A stretch of DNA of 33,728 bases from JBOHRE01 sp050732635. GTDB taxonomy: Bacteria > Gemmatimonadota > Gemmatimonadetes > Longimicrobiales > RSA9. The DNA is taken from assembly GCA_050732635.1 (NCBI GenBank), contig JBOHRE010000030.1, positions 1-33,728 of the forward strand. Direction: 5' to 3'. The position numbers and the translations under genes are program-made. The notes under the pieces are model-generated. The model was not told the origin of the DNA. It ran no database searches and saw nothing but the letters and a program-made list of their open reading frames with translations. Within the stretch, counting starts at the first letter, position 1. Each line of letters opens with the position of its first letter. Positions 1 to 10,267 of this stretch are shown here, one piece after another.

Positions 1-118
1 CGGTCTTCCGGCTGATGCCATACCGTTTGCAGAGCTCTGCGAAGCTCAACAGGCTCCGGTGCACATCGTCGATGAAGCGCCTTCGTTCGTCCACGACACG
101 GGTCTCCTGGAACGGCAT
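1..118 (-). CDS. IS481/IS3-like transposase, N-terminal part (runs off the window)
   Basis: Reading leftward from the ATG at 118, the first 39 codons give a short N-terminal helix-turn-helix of the type that starts integrase-like transposases. It contains the stretch AELCKRYGISRKT, which matches the usual '(A)LCRRFGISRKTGY' start of IS481-type proteins. The catalytic DDE domain would lie to the left of the window. The gene reads outward, away from the cassette array, and a 33-nt IS end (144-176) lies 25 nt upstream of the start codon, as expected for the left terminus of such an element. The assignment to IS481 rather than another IS3-superfamily group rests on the N-terminus only. Confidence 0.75.
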   Translation of the reverse strand, partial: MPFQETRVVDERRRFIDDVHRSLLSFAELCKRYGISRKT

Positions 119-143
119 CGGGCACCCCCTTTCGATGCCCGCT

Positions 144-176
144 TGTAACCCATGTCCCTTGACTCAGGTGTAACCC
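144..176 (-). repeat. IS end (terminal inverted repeat), left copy
   Basis: This 33-nt stretch contains the sequence TGTAACCC twice, 25 nt apart. It is the reverse complement of 15243-15275 with 28 of 33 positions identical; the differences are at 153, 166-168 and 172. It lies directly upstream of the transposase start at 118 and is best read as the terminus of that insertion sequence. Confidence 0.75.
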
Positions 177-202
177 ACGTCTGTTAGTCGGACCCATCCG
201 CG

Positions 203-295
203 GCCTAACAACCGTGTGAAGCTGGCACGGCACGAAACGACTCGTTCAATCATTGTCCGCGTCGTGCCGTGCAGCTTACACTTAATGCGTTATGC
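203..295 (+). repeat. attC site 1 (integron recombination site)
   Basis: The site has an inverse core site GCCTAAC at 203-209 and a core-like GTTATGC at 289-295. The inner arms, starting GTGTGAAGCTGG and ending CAGCTTACAC, pair over about 20 bp and leave two bases of the left arm unpaired, which is the extrahelical-base signature of attC sites. The gene belonging to this site would lie to the left; it has been replaced by the IS whose end stops at 176. Confidence 0.85.
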
Positions 296-391
296 GCCAT
301 CTGCGTACGCGAGAGCGAGTCGTTACCTCGGCGTCACAGATGCTCTGTAGCTTGCGACGGCTGATTCTGTTGTCCCTCATGAGACTGAGCC

Positions 392-1135
392 GTGTACTCG
401 GAACTTGACCTTGCACAGATCCAGCGCACGCTCGTTAACCTCAAGCGGCGTATCGGGGAACGGTTTCCCGGTTCAGGTCTGCAGAGGGTCGCCGCTGAAC
501 TCTGCCGCATTGGCGACGAAACGGGGCCGATTATCGACCGAGCCGCACGTCCGCACTGGCCGTTGAGAGCACTCGTAGTCCTCACTACGCTCATTATTGT
601 GGTGCTCGTCGGTGGCTTGATCTGGTTCGTCGCCTCACAGCCATTTGACCTCGATGGTATGAGCGACCTATTGCAAGCTGTAGAGTCGGCGGCTCAAGAC
701 CTGATATTTCTGTCCGTCGCGATTTACTTCCTGTTTACAGTAGAGGGCCGCCTGAAGCGCAGAGTATCCTTGCGCGAACTCCACCGCCTCCGGAGTGTCG
801 TTCACATAGTAGACATGCACCAACTGACGAAGGACCCAGAGCATCTGCTCAGTCCCAATCTGCGGACGCCTTCTTCGCCTGAGCAGACCCTTAGCCGATT
901 CGAACTATCGCGGTATCTGGACTACTGCACCGAACTTCTGTCGTTGAGTAGCAAGCTGGCCGCGCTGCACGTCCAACACATGAATGATCCAGTTGTACTC
1001 GACGCAGTCAATGATGTCGAGACGCTCGCGGCAAGCCTGTCGAACAAGATATGGCAGAAGATCGTCATACTGGATACGGTCGTGGACCGTGCGTCGCTTG
1101 TACCCGAAACTGGGCGAAATCAGGTTGGCGCATAA
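392..1135 (+). CDS. Cassette-borne two-helix membrane protein of unknown function
   Basis: This encodes 247 residues from a GTG start; no in-frame ATG is available earlier. There are two hydrophobic segments, about residues 58-80 (LVVLTTLIIVVLVGG) and about 97-116. They are followed by a soluble C-terminal half rich in Leu and charged residues that is probably helical. I recognise no enzyme motif. The stop codon TAA (1133-1135) lies inside the inverse core site of attC 2, which is typical of an integron cassette gene that fills its cassette. GC content is visibly lower than in the housekeeping genes further right, in keeping with a foreign origin. The function is unknown; a small membrane sensor or toxin/immunity-type protein cannot be excluded. 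Confidence 0.7.
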   Translation: MYSELDLAQIQRTLVNLKRRIGERFPGSGLQRVAAELCRIGDETGPIIDRAARPHWPLRALVVLTTLIIVVLVGGLIWFVASQPFDLDGMSDLLQAVESAAQDLIFLSVAIYFLFTVEGRLKRRVSLRELHRLRSVVHIVDMHQLTKDPEHLLSPNLRTPSSPEQTLSRFELSRYLDYCTELLSLSSKLAALHVQHMNDPVVLDAVNDVETLAASLSNKIWQKIVILDTVVDRASLVPETGRNQVGA

Positions 1136-1252
1136 CGAGTGCGGTGAAGCTGACGCGCAGAATTCAAGCGTGAAGGTGCTGGTGAGAACTCGTAAAGCAG
1201 TTCACGTGCGAAGGAGCTGGACAAGCGCGCAGCTTACCTCCAGGCGTTAGGC
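1130..1252 (+). repeat. attC site 2
   Basis: The inverse core GCATAAC is at 1130-1136 and a perfect core GTTAGGC is at 1246-1252. The left arm GGTGAAGCTGACGCGC pairs with the right arm GCGCGCAGCTTACC with two unpaired bases on the left. Its sequence is very close to sites 3 and 6, as expected for a chromosomal array with a family of related attC sites. Confidence 0.9.
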
Positions 1253-1300
1253 CGCTCGGCGGCGTGAGCGGTCGCGGCCTATTTCCACACAGCGCGTCGC

Positions 1301-1322
1301 AAATAAAAAAGAGCCCTGGCTC
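1301..1322 (-). terminator. Possible intrinsic terminator facing left
   Basis: On the minus strand, the short inverted repeat GAGCC-AG-GGCTC (1311-1322) is followed by TTTTTTATTT. The stem is only four to five base pairs with a tight loop, and no minus-strand gene lies to its right in this cassette, so this is weak. Confidence 0.25.
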
Positions 1323-1348
1323 CTCCTTCCACTCTGTGGAGGTATGAT

Positions 1349-1832
1349 ATGAAAACGCGAACCATCACTCCACTCCTGCTGTTCCTGAGCTGTGTTACAA
1401 TCTACGCTTGCGCGCAGCCCCCACGGCTGGACTCACCCGCCGAGGCAACGGTCCGCGCGCTCGACAACGAAGAGCGCATCGCGGCCCTGAACCAAGACTT
1501 CGCAGCGTTGGAACGCCTCTGGTCCGAGCACTTCATCGTCAATGCGCCATCGAATCAGATCTTACCGAACCGGGCCGCCGTTCTGGACTGGTTTCGTCAA
1601 GGAATGACGACGCGGTCCTCGTACGAGCGAGTGATCGAGCAGATCAGGGTCGACGGGGACATAGCCATAGTCATGGGTGAGGAGATACTGACCCCGACCG
1701 CTAATGCGCCGCATGCCGGACACGGTGCGCCGCCGCTTCACCAACATCTGGAAGAAGGAAGGCGAAGCATGGCGTTTATGGGCGCGGCACGCCAACTGGA
1801 TCCCGGCGCCACCGGCTGTCACACCCAACTAG
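1349..1832 (+). pseudogene. SnoaL/DUF4440 (NTF2-like) lipoprotein, frameshifted near its C-terminus
   Basis: The ATG at 1349 follows GGAGG (1338-1342) by six bases. The N-terminus is hydrophobic and ends in ...IYACAQ, which could be a lipobox or a signal peptidase site. Residues about 30-115 look like an NTF2-like fold of the SnoaL/DUF4440 group ('...LNQDFAALERLWSEHFIVN...', '...VMGEEILTPT...'). In the starting frame the tail turns into low-complexity residues up to 1840. From about 1719 the next frame instead reads DTVRRRFTNIWKKEGEAWRL and then WARHANW to a TAG at 1830-1832, which is the characteristic DUF4440 ending. A one-base gain (or two-base loss) near 1712-1722 therefore splits the gene. 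It is either a true pseudogene or a sequencing error. Confidence 0.75.
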
Positions 1833-1850
1833 GATCCTGAACCGCCTCGC

Positions 1851-1949
1851 CCGTAACGTGCGCGACAGCCAACGATCTGCCTACGTTACGCAGCTGCTCC
1901 GCGACTGAACGATAAGGTGCGCTCGCATTAGGATTGCCGCACGTTAGGC
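1851..1949 (+). repeat. Degenerate attC-like site
   Basis: TAACGTGCG at 1854-1862 is perfectly complementary to CGCACGTTA at 1938-1946, and a perfect core site GTTAGGC follows at 1943-1949. It sits 18 nt after the repaired end of the DUF4440-like gene, exactly where an attC would be expected. The inner GAAGCTG/CAGCTT arms seen in the other sites are absent and the inverse core (CCGTAAC) is imperfect. A competing hairpin also exists (CGTAACGT with ACGTTACG at 1883-1890). Confidence 0.4.
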
Positions 1950-2105
1950 TGCGAGGAAGCCGAGTTCGTGCGATCCACTTAGGGGAGCTGTTCGGTAGAT
2001 ACAAGGCGAACAGATAACCTGGCTCCATAAGTTCTCTTTCCACATCGTCAGCGAATGTACCGGTGCACCTGTCGCTCGAGAAAGGATCGCCCATTGGTAA
2101 GGCAC

Positions 2106-3179
2106 ATGACGCGTAGGTACATTCTACCTCTCGCGGTCGCACTGGGCCTCGCCCCGATCTCTGGCGCCGCGCAGTCGGACCCAACAGACGAATTCATCCT
2201 TGCCGAGATGGAGCGGCAAAACATCCCGGCCCTCTCGCTCGCCGTTCTTCGAAATGGGGAGATTGTCAAGGCGCGCGGTTACGGCCTGGCGAACATCGCG
2301 GAGCGGATCCCGGCGACGCCGAGAACTGTGTACAAGATCGCCTCGGTCAGCAAGCAGTTCATCGCCGCCGGCATCATGCGGCTCGCCCAGGACGGCCGCA
2401 TCGGGCTGGCTGACTCCGTCCGCGAGTACCTCGACGACGTGCCGGAGAGCTGGAACGGCATCACGATCCGGCATCTTCTGACCCACACGTCGGGTCTGGC
2501 TCGCAACCCGCCCGGCTTCGATCCCTTCAAGGTCGAACCCGATGCCGAGATGATCGCGACAGCATACGATCTGCCGCTGTCTTTCGCGCCCGGGGAAGAG
2601 GCGGAGTACTCGAACCTTGGGTACTTCGTCCTGGCCGAGGTAATCACCAGGGTCGCCGGCAGGCCTTGGACCGAGTACCTGAACGAGACGATCTTCAAGC
2701 CGCTCGGCATGGATGCCACCCATCCAACGAACACAACCATTGCGGTCGCCGAGCGCGCGCTGGGATACGCGGACAACAACGAACTCCGCGAGGCCCCAGA
2801 GTGGCTGGCGTTGCGACCGAGCGGCGCGTTTTTATCTACGGTGTTGGATCTCGCGAAGTGGAATGCCGCCCTTTACACGGACCGGATTCTCACCGACGCA
2901 AGCCGTCGAGAGATGTGGACTCCCATGACTCTCGCGGACGGGAGTGCTGCACAGTACGGCCTCGGGTGGATGGTCACCGACTTCGCTGAGCGTGACCCTC
3001 CTCGCAGGTTCAAGCTCGTGTATCACACGGGAGGAATGCCTGGAGCCCGGTCTGCGTTTGCGCGATTGGTGGATGAAGGGCTGACGATCATTATACTCAT
3101 GAACCTTGATGATGTCGATATAGGCGCAATCATGTTCGGCCTGGTGAGGCTGTACACTCCAGTGACGCATGATACCTGA
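2106..3179 (+). CDS. Secreted serine beta-lactamase-like hydrolase (class C/esterase family)
   Basis: This encodes 357 residues from the ATG at 2106, which begins a clear signal peptide (MTRRYILPLAVALGLAPISGAAQ). The three active-site motifs of the beta-lactamase/transpeptidase-like family are visible: S-x-x-K in IASVSKQF, Y-x-N in EYSNLGY, and an HTG-type triad in VYHTGGMPG. The intervening sequence (IRHLLTHTSGL, FAPGEEAEYSN, IFKPLGM) is typical of the 'beta-lactamase family' esterases and D-aminopeptidases rather than a true AmpC. It is a periplasmic or secreted hydrolase; the substrate cannot be told and could be a peptide, ester or beta-lactam. It lies alone in its cassette, ending 51 nt before attC 3. 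Confidence 0.88.
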   Translation: MTRRYILPLAVALGLAPISGAAQSDPTDEFILAEMERQNIPALSLAVLRNGEIVKARGYGLANIAERIPATPRTVYKIASVSKQFIAAGIMRLAQDGRIGLADSVREYLDDVPESWNGITIRHLLTHTSGLARNPPGFDPFKVEPDAEMIATAYDLPLSFAPGEEAEYSNLGYFVLAEVITRVAGRPWTEYLNETIFKPLGMDATHPTNTTIAVAERALGYADNNELREAPEWLALRPSGAFLSTVLDLAKWNAALYTDRILTDASRREMWTPMTLADGSAAQYGLGWMVTDFAERDPPRRFKLVYHTGGMPGARSAFARLVDEGLTIIILMNLDDVDIGAIMFGLVRLYTPVTHDT

Positions 3180-3230
3180 CATGAGCCGGCAATATGCCCG
3201 CGCTCGCCCCTCAAGGTTGCCCGTGTGTCC

Positions 3231-3351
3231 GCCTAACGGAAGCGGTGAAGCTGTCGCGCAGATCAGGTAATAGTCAGAGCTGGTAAACTCGTATCGCAGT
3301 TCGAATGTGAAGGCGCTGGCAAGGCGCGCAGCTTACCTTCCGGCGTTAGGC
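3231..3351 (+). repeat. attC site 3
   Basis: The inverse core GCCTAAC at 3231-3237 and core GTTAGGC at 3345-3351 both match the consensus exactly. The arms GGTGAAGCTGTCGCG and CGCGCAGCTTACC pair with the same two unpaired left-arm bases as in sites 1, 2, 4, 5 and 6. Confidence 0.92.
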
Positions 3352-3553
3352 CGCAACCCGGCTTCCGTGAAACCTCATTGTTCAACCGTTGGGCGACGCG
3401 GGCGCGTAGAGGCGACTTGTCTGGACGGTCTCCGTAGCGAGGCGTACCTTGCCTCGCTGGACCGGAATTCCTAGCCAAATTGAGCTTCTCGTCGACCACG
3501 GAGTAGGCCCGCCAAGAACGCAGCGTCACGCTGCACACTGAACGGCGAAGCGC

Positions 3554-6337
<2,784 letters not shown>

Positions 6338-6453
6338 TGCGCTGTGCTGTCGACGACTGCGCCTGGCGCTCACGGGGCGGGATCCGATCGGCCGCCTCGC
6401 TGCTGGGACCGCACGGCTCTGGCCGCGAATACGCCGAGCATCGCGACCAGCCG

Positions 6454-6554
6454 GCCTAGCGAACGCTGAAGCTGACGAACGATCTTCGGAATTGCGCGTA
6501 GTTCCGCTACGCGCATCTTGTTGGCTCGTTCGCAGCTTAGCTTGGGCGTTAGCC
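6454..6554 (+). repeat. attC site 4
   Basis: The inverse core is imperfect (GCCTAGC, 6454-6460) and the core-like site is GTTAGCC (6548-6554). The arms GCTGAAGCTGACGAACGA and TCGTTCGCAGCTTAGC pair perfectly except for two unpaired left-arm bases, at the same positions as in the other sites. Confidence 0.85.
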
Positions 6555-6604
6555 AGCCTGAGTATGCAACGGGCTACCTATCAGATAGGAAACGGGCATC
6601 CACG

Positions 6605-7558
6605 ATGACAGACGCCCACCCCGCAATCAGCGCCGCACGTGAAGCCGAGCGCGAACTATGGCAGGCATATGGCTTGGACATGGTCGAGCGGTTCATCGAA
6701 CTCGACGACCCACGGCTACGTGTTCGCATGCTCGAGTGCGGCAACCCGTCCGGCGTCCCCGTGATATTTGTGCAGGGTGGGCTCGGTGAGGCGTGGGGAT
6801 GGGCCGCCTTGCTCGCTAGGCTCACCGACTTTCGATGCATTACACTGGATCGTCCCGGCGGCGGGCTCAGCGACGGCATCGATTTCCTTGAAGCCAATGT
6901 TCGTAAGGTAGCGGTTGACGTACTCCAAGGAGTCCTCGATGCGGCAGCAGTGCATCAGGTGGCCTTCGTGGCGAACTCGATGGGTGGGTGGTGGACGTTC
7001 CAGTTAGCAATGGAGGCGCCGGCACGCGTGTCACGCATGGTAATGATTGGCTGTCCTGCAGTGATCTTGAACACATCAGCCCCATTGCCCATGCGGCTAA
7101 TGAGCCTGCCAGTGCTGGGCCGCGGGCTAGTCAAATTTATGTCACCCGCGAATGCCACCAAGGCCCGCGATCTCCCGCGTCTTCTCGGGCATCCGGCTCG
7201 GGTCGGCGAGCGTTGGTCCGAAGCGGAGGCTGAGACCGTTTACCGTTTCGGAAATTTGCCCAACGTCCAGTCCTCCTGGCGCACACTCCTTCGTCGATTC
7301 CTCAGGCTCTGGGGATCCAGTCGCGGGATGCAGATCACGCCGGACGAGCTACGCAGCGTCAAGCAGCCGACCCTCTTCATTTGGGGGAAAAACGATCCGT
7401 TCGGGTCGTCCGATGCTGGGCGTGCGGCCACGGACTTGATGGCCGAGGCACGCCTAGAAGTAGTGGGCATCGGTCACCTACCGTGGTGGGATGAGCCAGA
7501 CGAGTGCGCGCGCCTTGTCCGCGAATTCGTAAGTCCAAGGAAGGAGACGGCTGGCTAA
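6605..7558 (+). CDS. Alpha/beta hydrolase
   Basis: This encodes 317 residues from the ATG at 6605. The longer open frame starts inside attC 4 and is unlikely to be translated. Features of the alpha/beta hydrolase fold are the oxyanion region after VPVIFVQGGLGEAW, the strand-turn ITLDRPGGGLSDG, the nucleophile elbow ANSMGGWW (G-x-S-x-G-like, with Asn in place of the first Gly), an acid residue in LFIWGKNDPFG, and a late His in VVGIGHLPWWDEP. It resembles haloalkane dehalogenase or epoxide-hydrolase-like esterases; the substrate is unknown. The stop TAA is the TAA of the attC 5 inverse core. It has no signal peptide, so it is cytoplasmic. Cassette-encoded hydrolases of this kind often act on xenobiotics or signalling lactones, but that is only an inference here. 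Confidence 0.88.
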   Translation: MTDAHPAISAAREAERELWQAYGLDMVERFIELDDPRLRVRMLECGNPSGVPVIFVQGGLGEAWGWAALLARLTDFRCITLDRPGGGLSDGIDFLEANVRKVAVDVLQGVLDAAAVHQVAFVANSMGGWWTFQLAMEAPARVSRMVMIGCPAVILNTSAPLPMRLMSLPVLGRGLVKFMSPANATKARDLPRLLGHPARVGERWSEAEAETVYRFGNLPNVQSSWRTLLRRFLRLWGSSRGMQITPDELRSVKQPTLFIWGKNDPFGSSDAGRAATDLMAEARLEVVGIGHLPWWDEPDECARLVREFVSPRKETAG

Positions 7559-7675
7559 CGAACGGATGAAGCTGGCAGGCTGGTCCAGCTGGCGCGAAGT
7601 CGCTGGGCAGAGCGTTGCTTGCCCAAGCATGTCGCCGCTGGACGAGCCTGCAGCTTATCCGAAGTAGCGTTAGGA
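7553..7675 (+). repeat. attC site 5
   Basis: The inverse core is GGCTAAC (7553-7559) and the core-like site is GTTAGGA (7669-7675). The arms GGATGAAGCTGGCAGGCT and AGCCTGCAGCTTATCC are exact complements except for two unpaired left-arm bases. It contains the stop codon of the alpha/beta hydrolase. Confidence 0.9.
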
Positions 7676-7700
7676 CGCCTCAGAACCACTCGCCTCTGCA

Positions 7701-8654
7701 ATGACGGAATATACTCGCGACGGTGACGAAGTCTCGGTGAGCATCCCCCTGGATGAGCAGGGCATGCTCGGTAGAGAATGCCCTAACGAAGAATGTCTGG
7801 GGTACTTCAAGATCGAACCCGGGACGGGATTGCAGGTTGAGGATCTTTTGTGCCACTGTCCATATTGCGGCCACGCGGCATACTCAGATCACTTCTTTAC
7901 AAAGGAGCAGATCGAATACGCACAGTCCATTGCCCTGCGTGAGTTCACCAAGGACCTAAACGCCGTGTTCAAGTCGCTCGAGCGCAGGCCGCGCCGTGGC
8001 GATTGGTTCAGCATCGGGATTGAAGTTGACAGCCGGCCTTACCCGATCGCGCACTATGCCGAAAAGACTCTGGAGACCGTTCTGGTCTGCGATTCGTGCA
8101 CGCTTCGATACGCGATCTACGGAGTCTTCGGCTATTGCCCTGATTGCGGAGTTCACAATTCGCTCCAGATCCTTCGCACCAACCTGTTGGTCTCCACGAA
8201 GATGGTCGAACTGACGTCTCAGCTTGACGCGACTCTACAACGGGCAATGCTCGAGAATGCCCTCCAAGCTGTGGTCGCCGCGTTCGATGCCTTTGGACGC
8301 CAATTGTGCCAGAGGTATGCTTCAAGAGCTCGGAATCCAACTGCCGCCGCCGCTATCTCGTTCCAGTCGTTATCGCGCGCCGCGGAAAGCGTTGAGGAGC
8401 AGTTTGGCTTTGATTTGGCTCATTCGCTTCGCCAAGATGATTGGCAGCACATGCTCAAACTCGTCCAGAAACGGCACTTGCTCGCTCACCGCGCCGGCGT
8501 CGTGGACGCGCAGTACTTGGCGATTACCCGCGACCCTGAAGCGGAGCTCGGTCGCAAGATCTCCCTCGGAGCATCAGAGATTATTCGGCTTGTGACCTGC
8601 TGCGAAGTGGCCGCAACGGCGTTTCATTCCGAGATTACACGGCCGGCGTCCTAA
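7701..8654 (+). CDS. Zinc-ribbon protein with an HEPN-like R-x4-H motif, possible RNase
   Basis: This encodes 317 residues with no signal peptide or membrane segment. The N-terminal half contains metal-binding cysteine clusters: C-P-N-E-E-C near residue 28 with CHCPYCGH near 54, then CDSCTLRY and CPDCG around 130-150, as in zinc ribbons. The C-terminal half is helical and carries QKRHLLAHRAGVVDAQYL. Its R258-x4-H263 spacing and following G-x-V-D-x-x-Y are typical of HEPN-domain endoribonucleases. I do not recognise a named family. By analogy with HEPN proteins in toxin-antitoxin and phage-defence systems, the product could cleave RNA, with the ribbons binding nucleic acid or protein. No separate antitoxin gene is visible. 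The stop TAA lies in the attC 6 inverse core, so this is a complete cassette. Confidence 0.8.
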   Translation: MTEYTRDGDEVSVSIPLDEQGMLGRECPNEECLGYFKIEPGTGLQVEDLLCHCPYCGHAAYSDHFFTKEQIEYAQSIALREFTKDLNAVFKSLERRPRRGDWFSIGIEVDSRPYPIAHYAEKTLETVLVCDSCTLRYAIYGVFGYCPDCGVHNSLQILRTNLLVSTKMVELTSQLDATLQRAMLENALQAVVAAFDAFGRQLCQRYASRARNPTAAAAISFQSLSRAAESVEEQFGFDLAHSLRQDDWQHMLKLVQKRHLLAHRAGVVDAQYLAITRDPEAELGRKISLGASEIIRLVTCCEVAATAFHSEITRPAS

Positions 8655-8773
8655 CGAGTGCGGTGAAGCTGACACGCAGATAGTTCACGCGTGAAGCCGC
8701 TGGTGAGAACTCGTATAGCAGTTCGGATGTGAGGGAGCTGGACGAGCGTGCAGCTTACCTCCAGGCGTTAGCA
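8649..8773 (+). repeat. attC site 6
   Basis: The inverse core is TCCTAAC (8649-8655) and the core-like site is GTTAGCA (8767-8773). The arms GGTGAAGCTGACACGC and GCGTGCAGCTTACC pair with the usual two unpaired bases. It closely resembles site 2 along its whole length. An IS110-type element begins immediately after the core site. Confidence 0.9.
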
Positions 8774-8786
8774 GCTGTCTGAAAAG

Positions 8787-9745
8787 TCAAGAGGGAATTG
8801 GGGCGGGCGCGACGTGAGTCGCCGCCCACGGCGTACCAGTACGAACCATCGTGTTGAGGATCGTGAGCAGCTTCCGCATGCACGCGACCAACGCCAACTT
8901 CTTCGGCTTGCCCGCCTTTACCAACCGCGCGTAGAACGCTTGGATGACGGGATTCCGCCGCGTGGCGACGAGCGCGGCCATGTACAACACCGCTCGCACC
9001 TGGGCGCGACCACCCTGCACAAAGCGACGGCCCCGGAACGTGCCGGAATCGCGACTGAGCGGAGCAACCCCCACGAGCTTTGCGATTTCGCGGCGCGACA
9101 GGTGACCCAACTCCGGCAGATCGGCGATCAGCGTGCAGCGAGGACGGGACCGACGGCCGGCACACTCCGCAGCAGTTCATCGCGCGCGTGCCAGACCGGC
9201 GACGCTTCAATCCGCGTCCCGATCGCGGTCGTCGTCGTTCGCAGCTCGCGCTCGAGAAAGGCGATGTGCGTCTTCAGGCTCTTGCGCACCGCCTGGTTGC
9301 CACGACCAAACACCTGCCCCAGCCGATTGCGCTCCGCCTGCAGCATCTCGAGCACTTGGCGCCGGCGACCCAGGAGGGCATCGAGTTCCTGCGTTGCCTC
9401 ATCGGGCAGCGCCCGGATGGGCGGCTGCACGCGCTCGGCAAACAGCGCGAGCACGGCGGCGTCGATCTGATCCGTCTTCGCGAGCTGACCGGTCGCGCGC
9501 GCAAAGTCCCGCACCTGGCGAGGATTCACCACCACCACCGGCAAGTGGGCAGCCGCCAACGCCGCGACGCAGAGCAGTTCGTAGCCGCCGGTGGCCTCCA
9601 GCACGATCAACGTGGGAGACACCTCACGAACGCGTTGGACGAGCTCTCGCACTCCGGCGTCGTCGTTCCTGGCCGTCCACCGGTCCCCGGTCGGCCGCAC
9701 TTCCACCACCATCTCCGCCTTGGCCACGTCGATTCCGACAAACAC
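8787..9745 (-). pseudogene. IS110-family DEDD transposase, frameshifted
   Basis: The N-terminal DEDD (RuvC-like) domain starts at a probable GTG (9745) with VFVGIDVAKAEM. It has the family acids in VGID, LEATGGYE and AKTDQIDAA, followed by a helical linker and LLRSVPAVGPVLAA. That frame then hits a stop. The C-terminal Tnp_IS116/110/902 domain continues in the next frame (TLIADLPELG, then LVGVAPLSRDSGTFRGRR with the catalytic-Ser region) to the TGA at 8787-8789. Restoring one base near 9131-9140 would rejoin the expected 'VGPVLAATLIADLPELG'. IS110 transposases are not known to use programmed frameshifting, so the element is probably inactive unless this is a sequencing error. Confidence 0.85.
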
Positions 9746-9925
9746 AGCGTCCTCCCGCGTTGGCGTTGATTCCCTCGTCGTACTGACCCATCCTTGTGAG
9801 AATTCGGGCTCGGTCGGAGACCGGCCCCCGCAACTGTTCGGGTTCGTTCGACGATGGATCAGGACGCCGCTCAGGCTAACGCACGGTGTTTTCCACCAAG
9901 ACCGCATCGAGCTGGCGCCCTGACC
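9746..9925 (-). ncRNA. Possible bridge-RNA region of the IS110 element
   Basis: IS110-group elements encode a structured bridge RNA in the non-coding leader between the left end and the transposase. This stretch is the corresponding position, and no convincing coding sequence is seen on the minus strand. I have not been able to fold it or identify target-binding loops; the call is by position only. Confidence 0.25.
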
Positions 9926-10053
9926 AGAATGTCGTGAAACTCAACGTTCAGGTAGATACAAGAGCGCAACAGTGGAAAGGAGCTGTAATCTTTGAGCGGC
10001 TGGAAACTCTTCGATTTAGCGACACCGTGGCCGTGTACAGCGTACCGAGGTAG
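9886..10053 (+). pseudogene. Short coding-like fragment beside the IS
   Basis: From the GTG at 9886 a plus-strand frame of 55 codons ends at TAG 10051-10053. Its second half (QNVVKLNVQVDTRAQQWKGA, then VIFERLETLRF) has a residue mix typical of real protein rather than of the surrounding GC-rich noise. A GGCTAAC resembling an attC inverse core lies just upstream (9874-9880). It may be the tail of a cassette gene cut by the IS. I recognise no family. Confidence 0.25.
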
Positions 10054-10132
10054 CACGTGGTTGACGAGCTCGAGCGCCTGAAGCTGGCTCTGGCGAAAGC
10101 TACCGCGTCCGGCCCGGCAGCGACAAAACAGC

Positions 10133-10267
10133 CTCGCCGGTGTCGCCTACGAGATGCTGGCGGGGGTCAAGCCGCCGTTCAGCGGGGCGACGACGCCGGC
10201 GATCCTGGCGCGCAAGCTGGAGAGGGCTCCAGGCGTGCGCGCACTGCGCGAGACGGGATGTCGTTGA
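10133..10267 (+). pseudogene. Ser/Thr kinase remnant (C-lobe piece)
   Basis: In this frame 44 codons read LAGVAYEMLAGVKPPFSG, then TPAILARKLERAPGVRALRETG. This corresponds to subdomains IX-X of bacterial Ser/Thr kinases ('...GVVAYEMLAGEPPFTG...'). It has no start codon, no catalytic loop and ends in TGA. Upstream, 10057-10110 in another frame (VVDELERLKLALAKA) faintly resembles the N-terminus of such kinases, suggesting a kinase gene reduced by internal deletion. The 282 bases from 10268 to 10549 show nothing recognisable. Confidence 0.6.

Larger units (their letters stand above)
8774..9925 (-). mobile_element. IS110-family insertion sequence (damaged), next to attC 6
   Basis: The element is recognised from its transposase (8787-9745, minus strand). 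The transposase stop is only 14 nt from the attC 6 core site, so the element's 3' end lies at or very near that site. The 5' side has a longer non-coding stretch. This layout (short 3' end, long 5' leader) fits the IS110 group rather than the IS1111 group. I could not find terminal inverted repeats, which is normal for IS110, so the right boundary is uncertain and could lie anywhere from about 9,870 to 10,050. Confidence 0.65.

Noticed and set aside
6518..6604. Upstream start for the alpha/beta hydrolase
   Set aside because: This segment lies partly inside attC 4 and gives a non-conserved extension; ATG 6605 begins the protein-like sequence.
8755..9210. Separate minus-strand protein at the end of the IS
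   Set aside because: Its sequence has no transposase features; the correct C-terminal domain is in another frame (8787 to about 9138).
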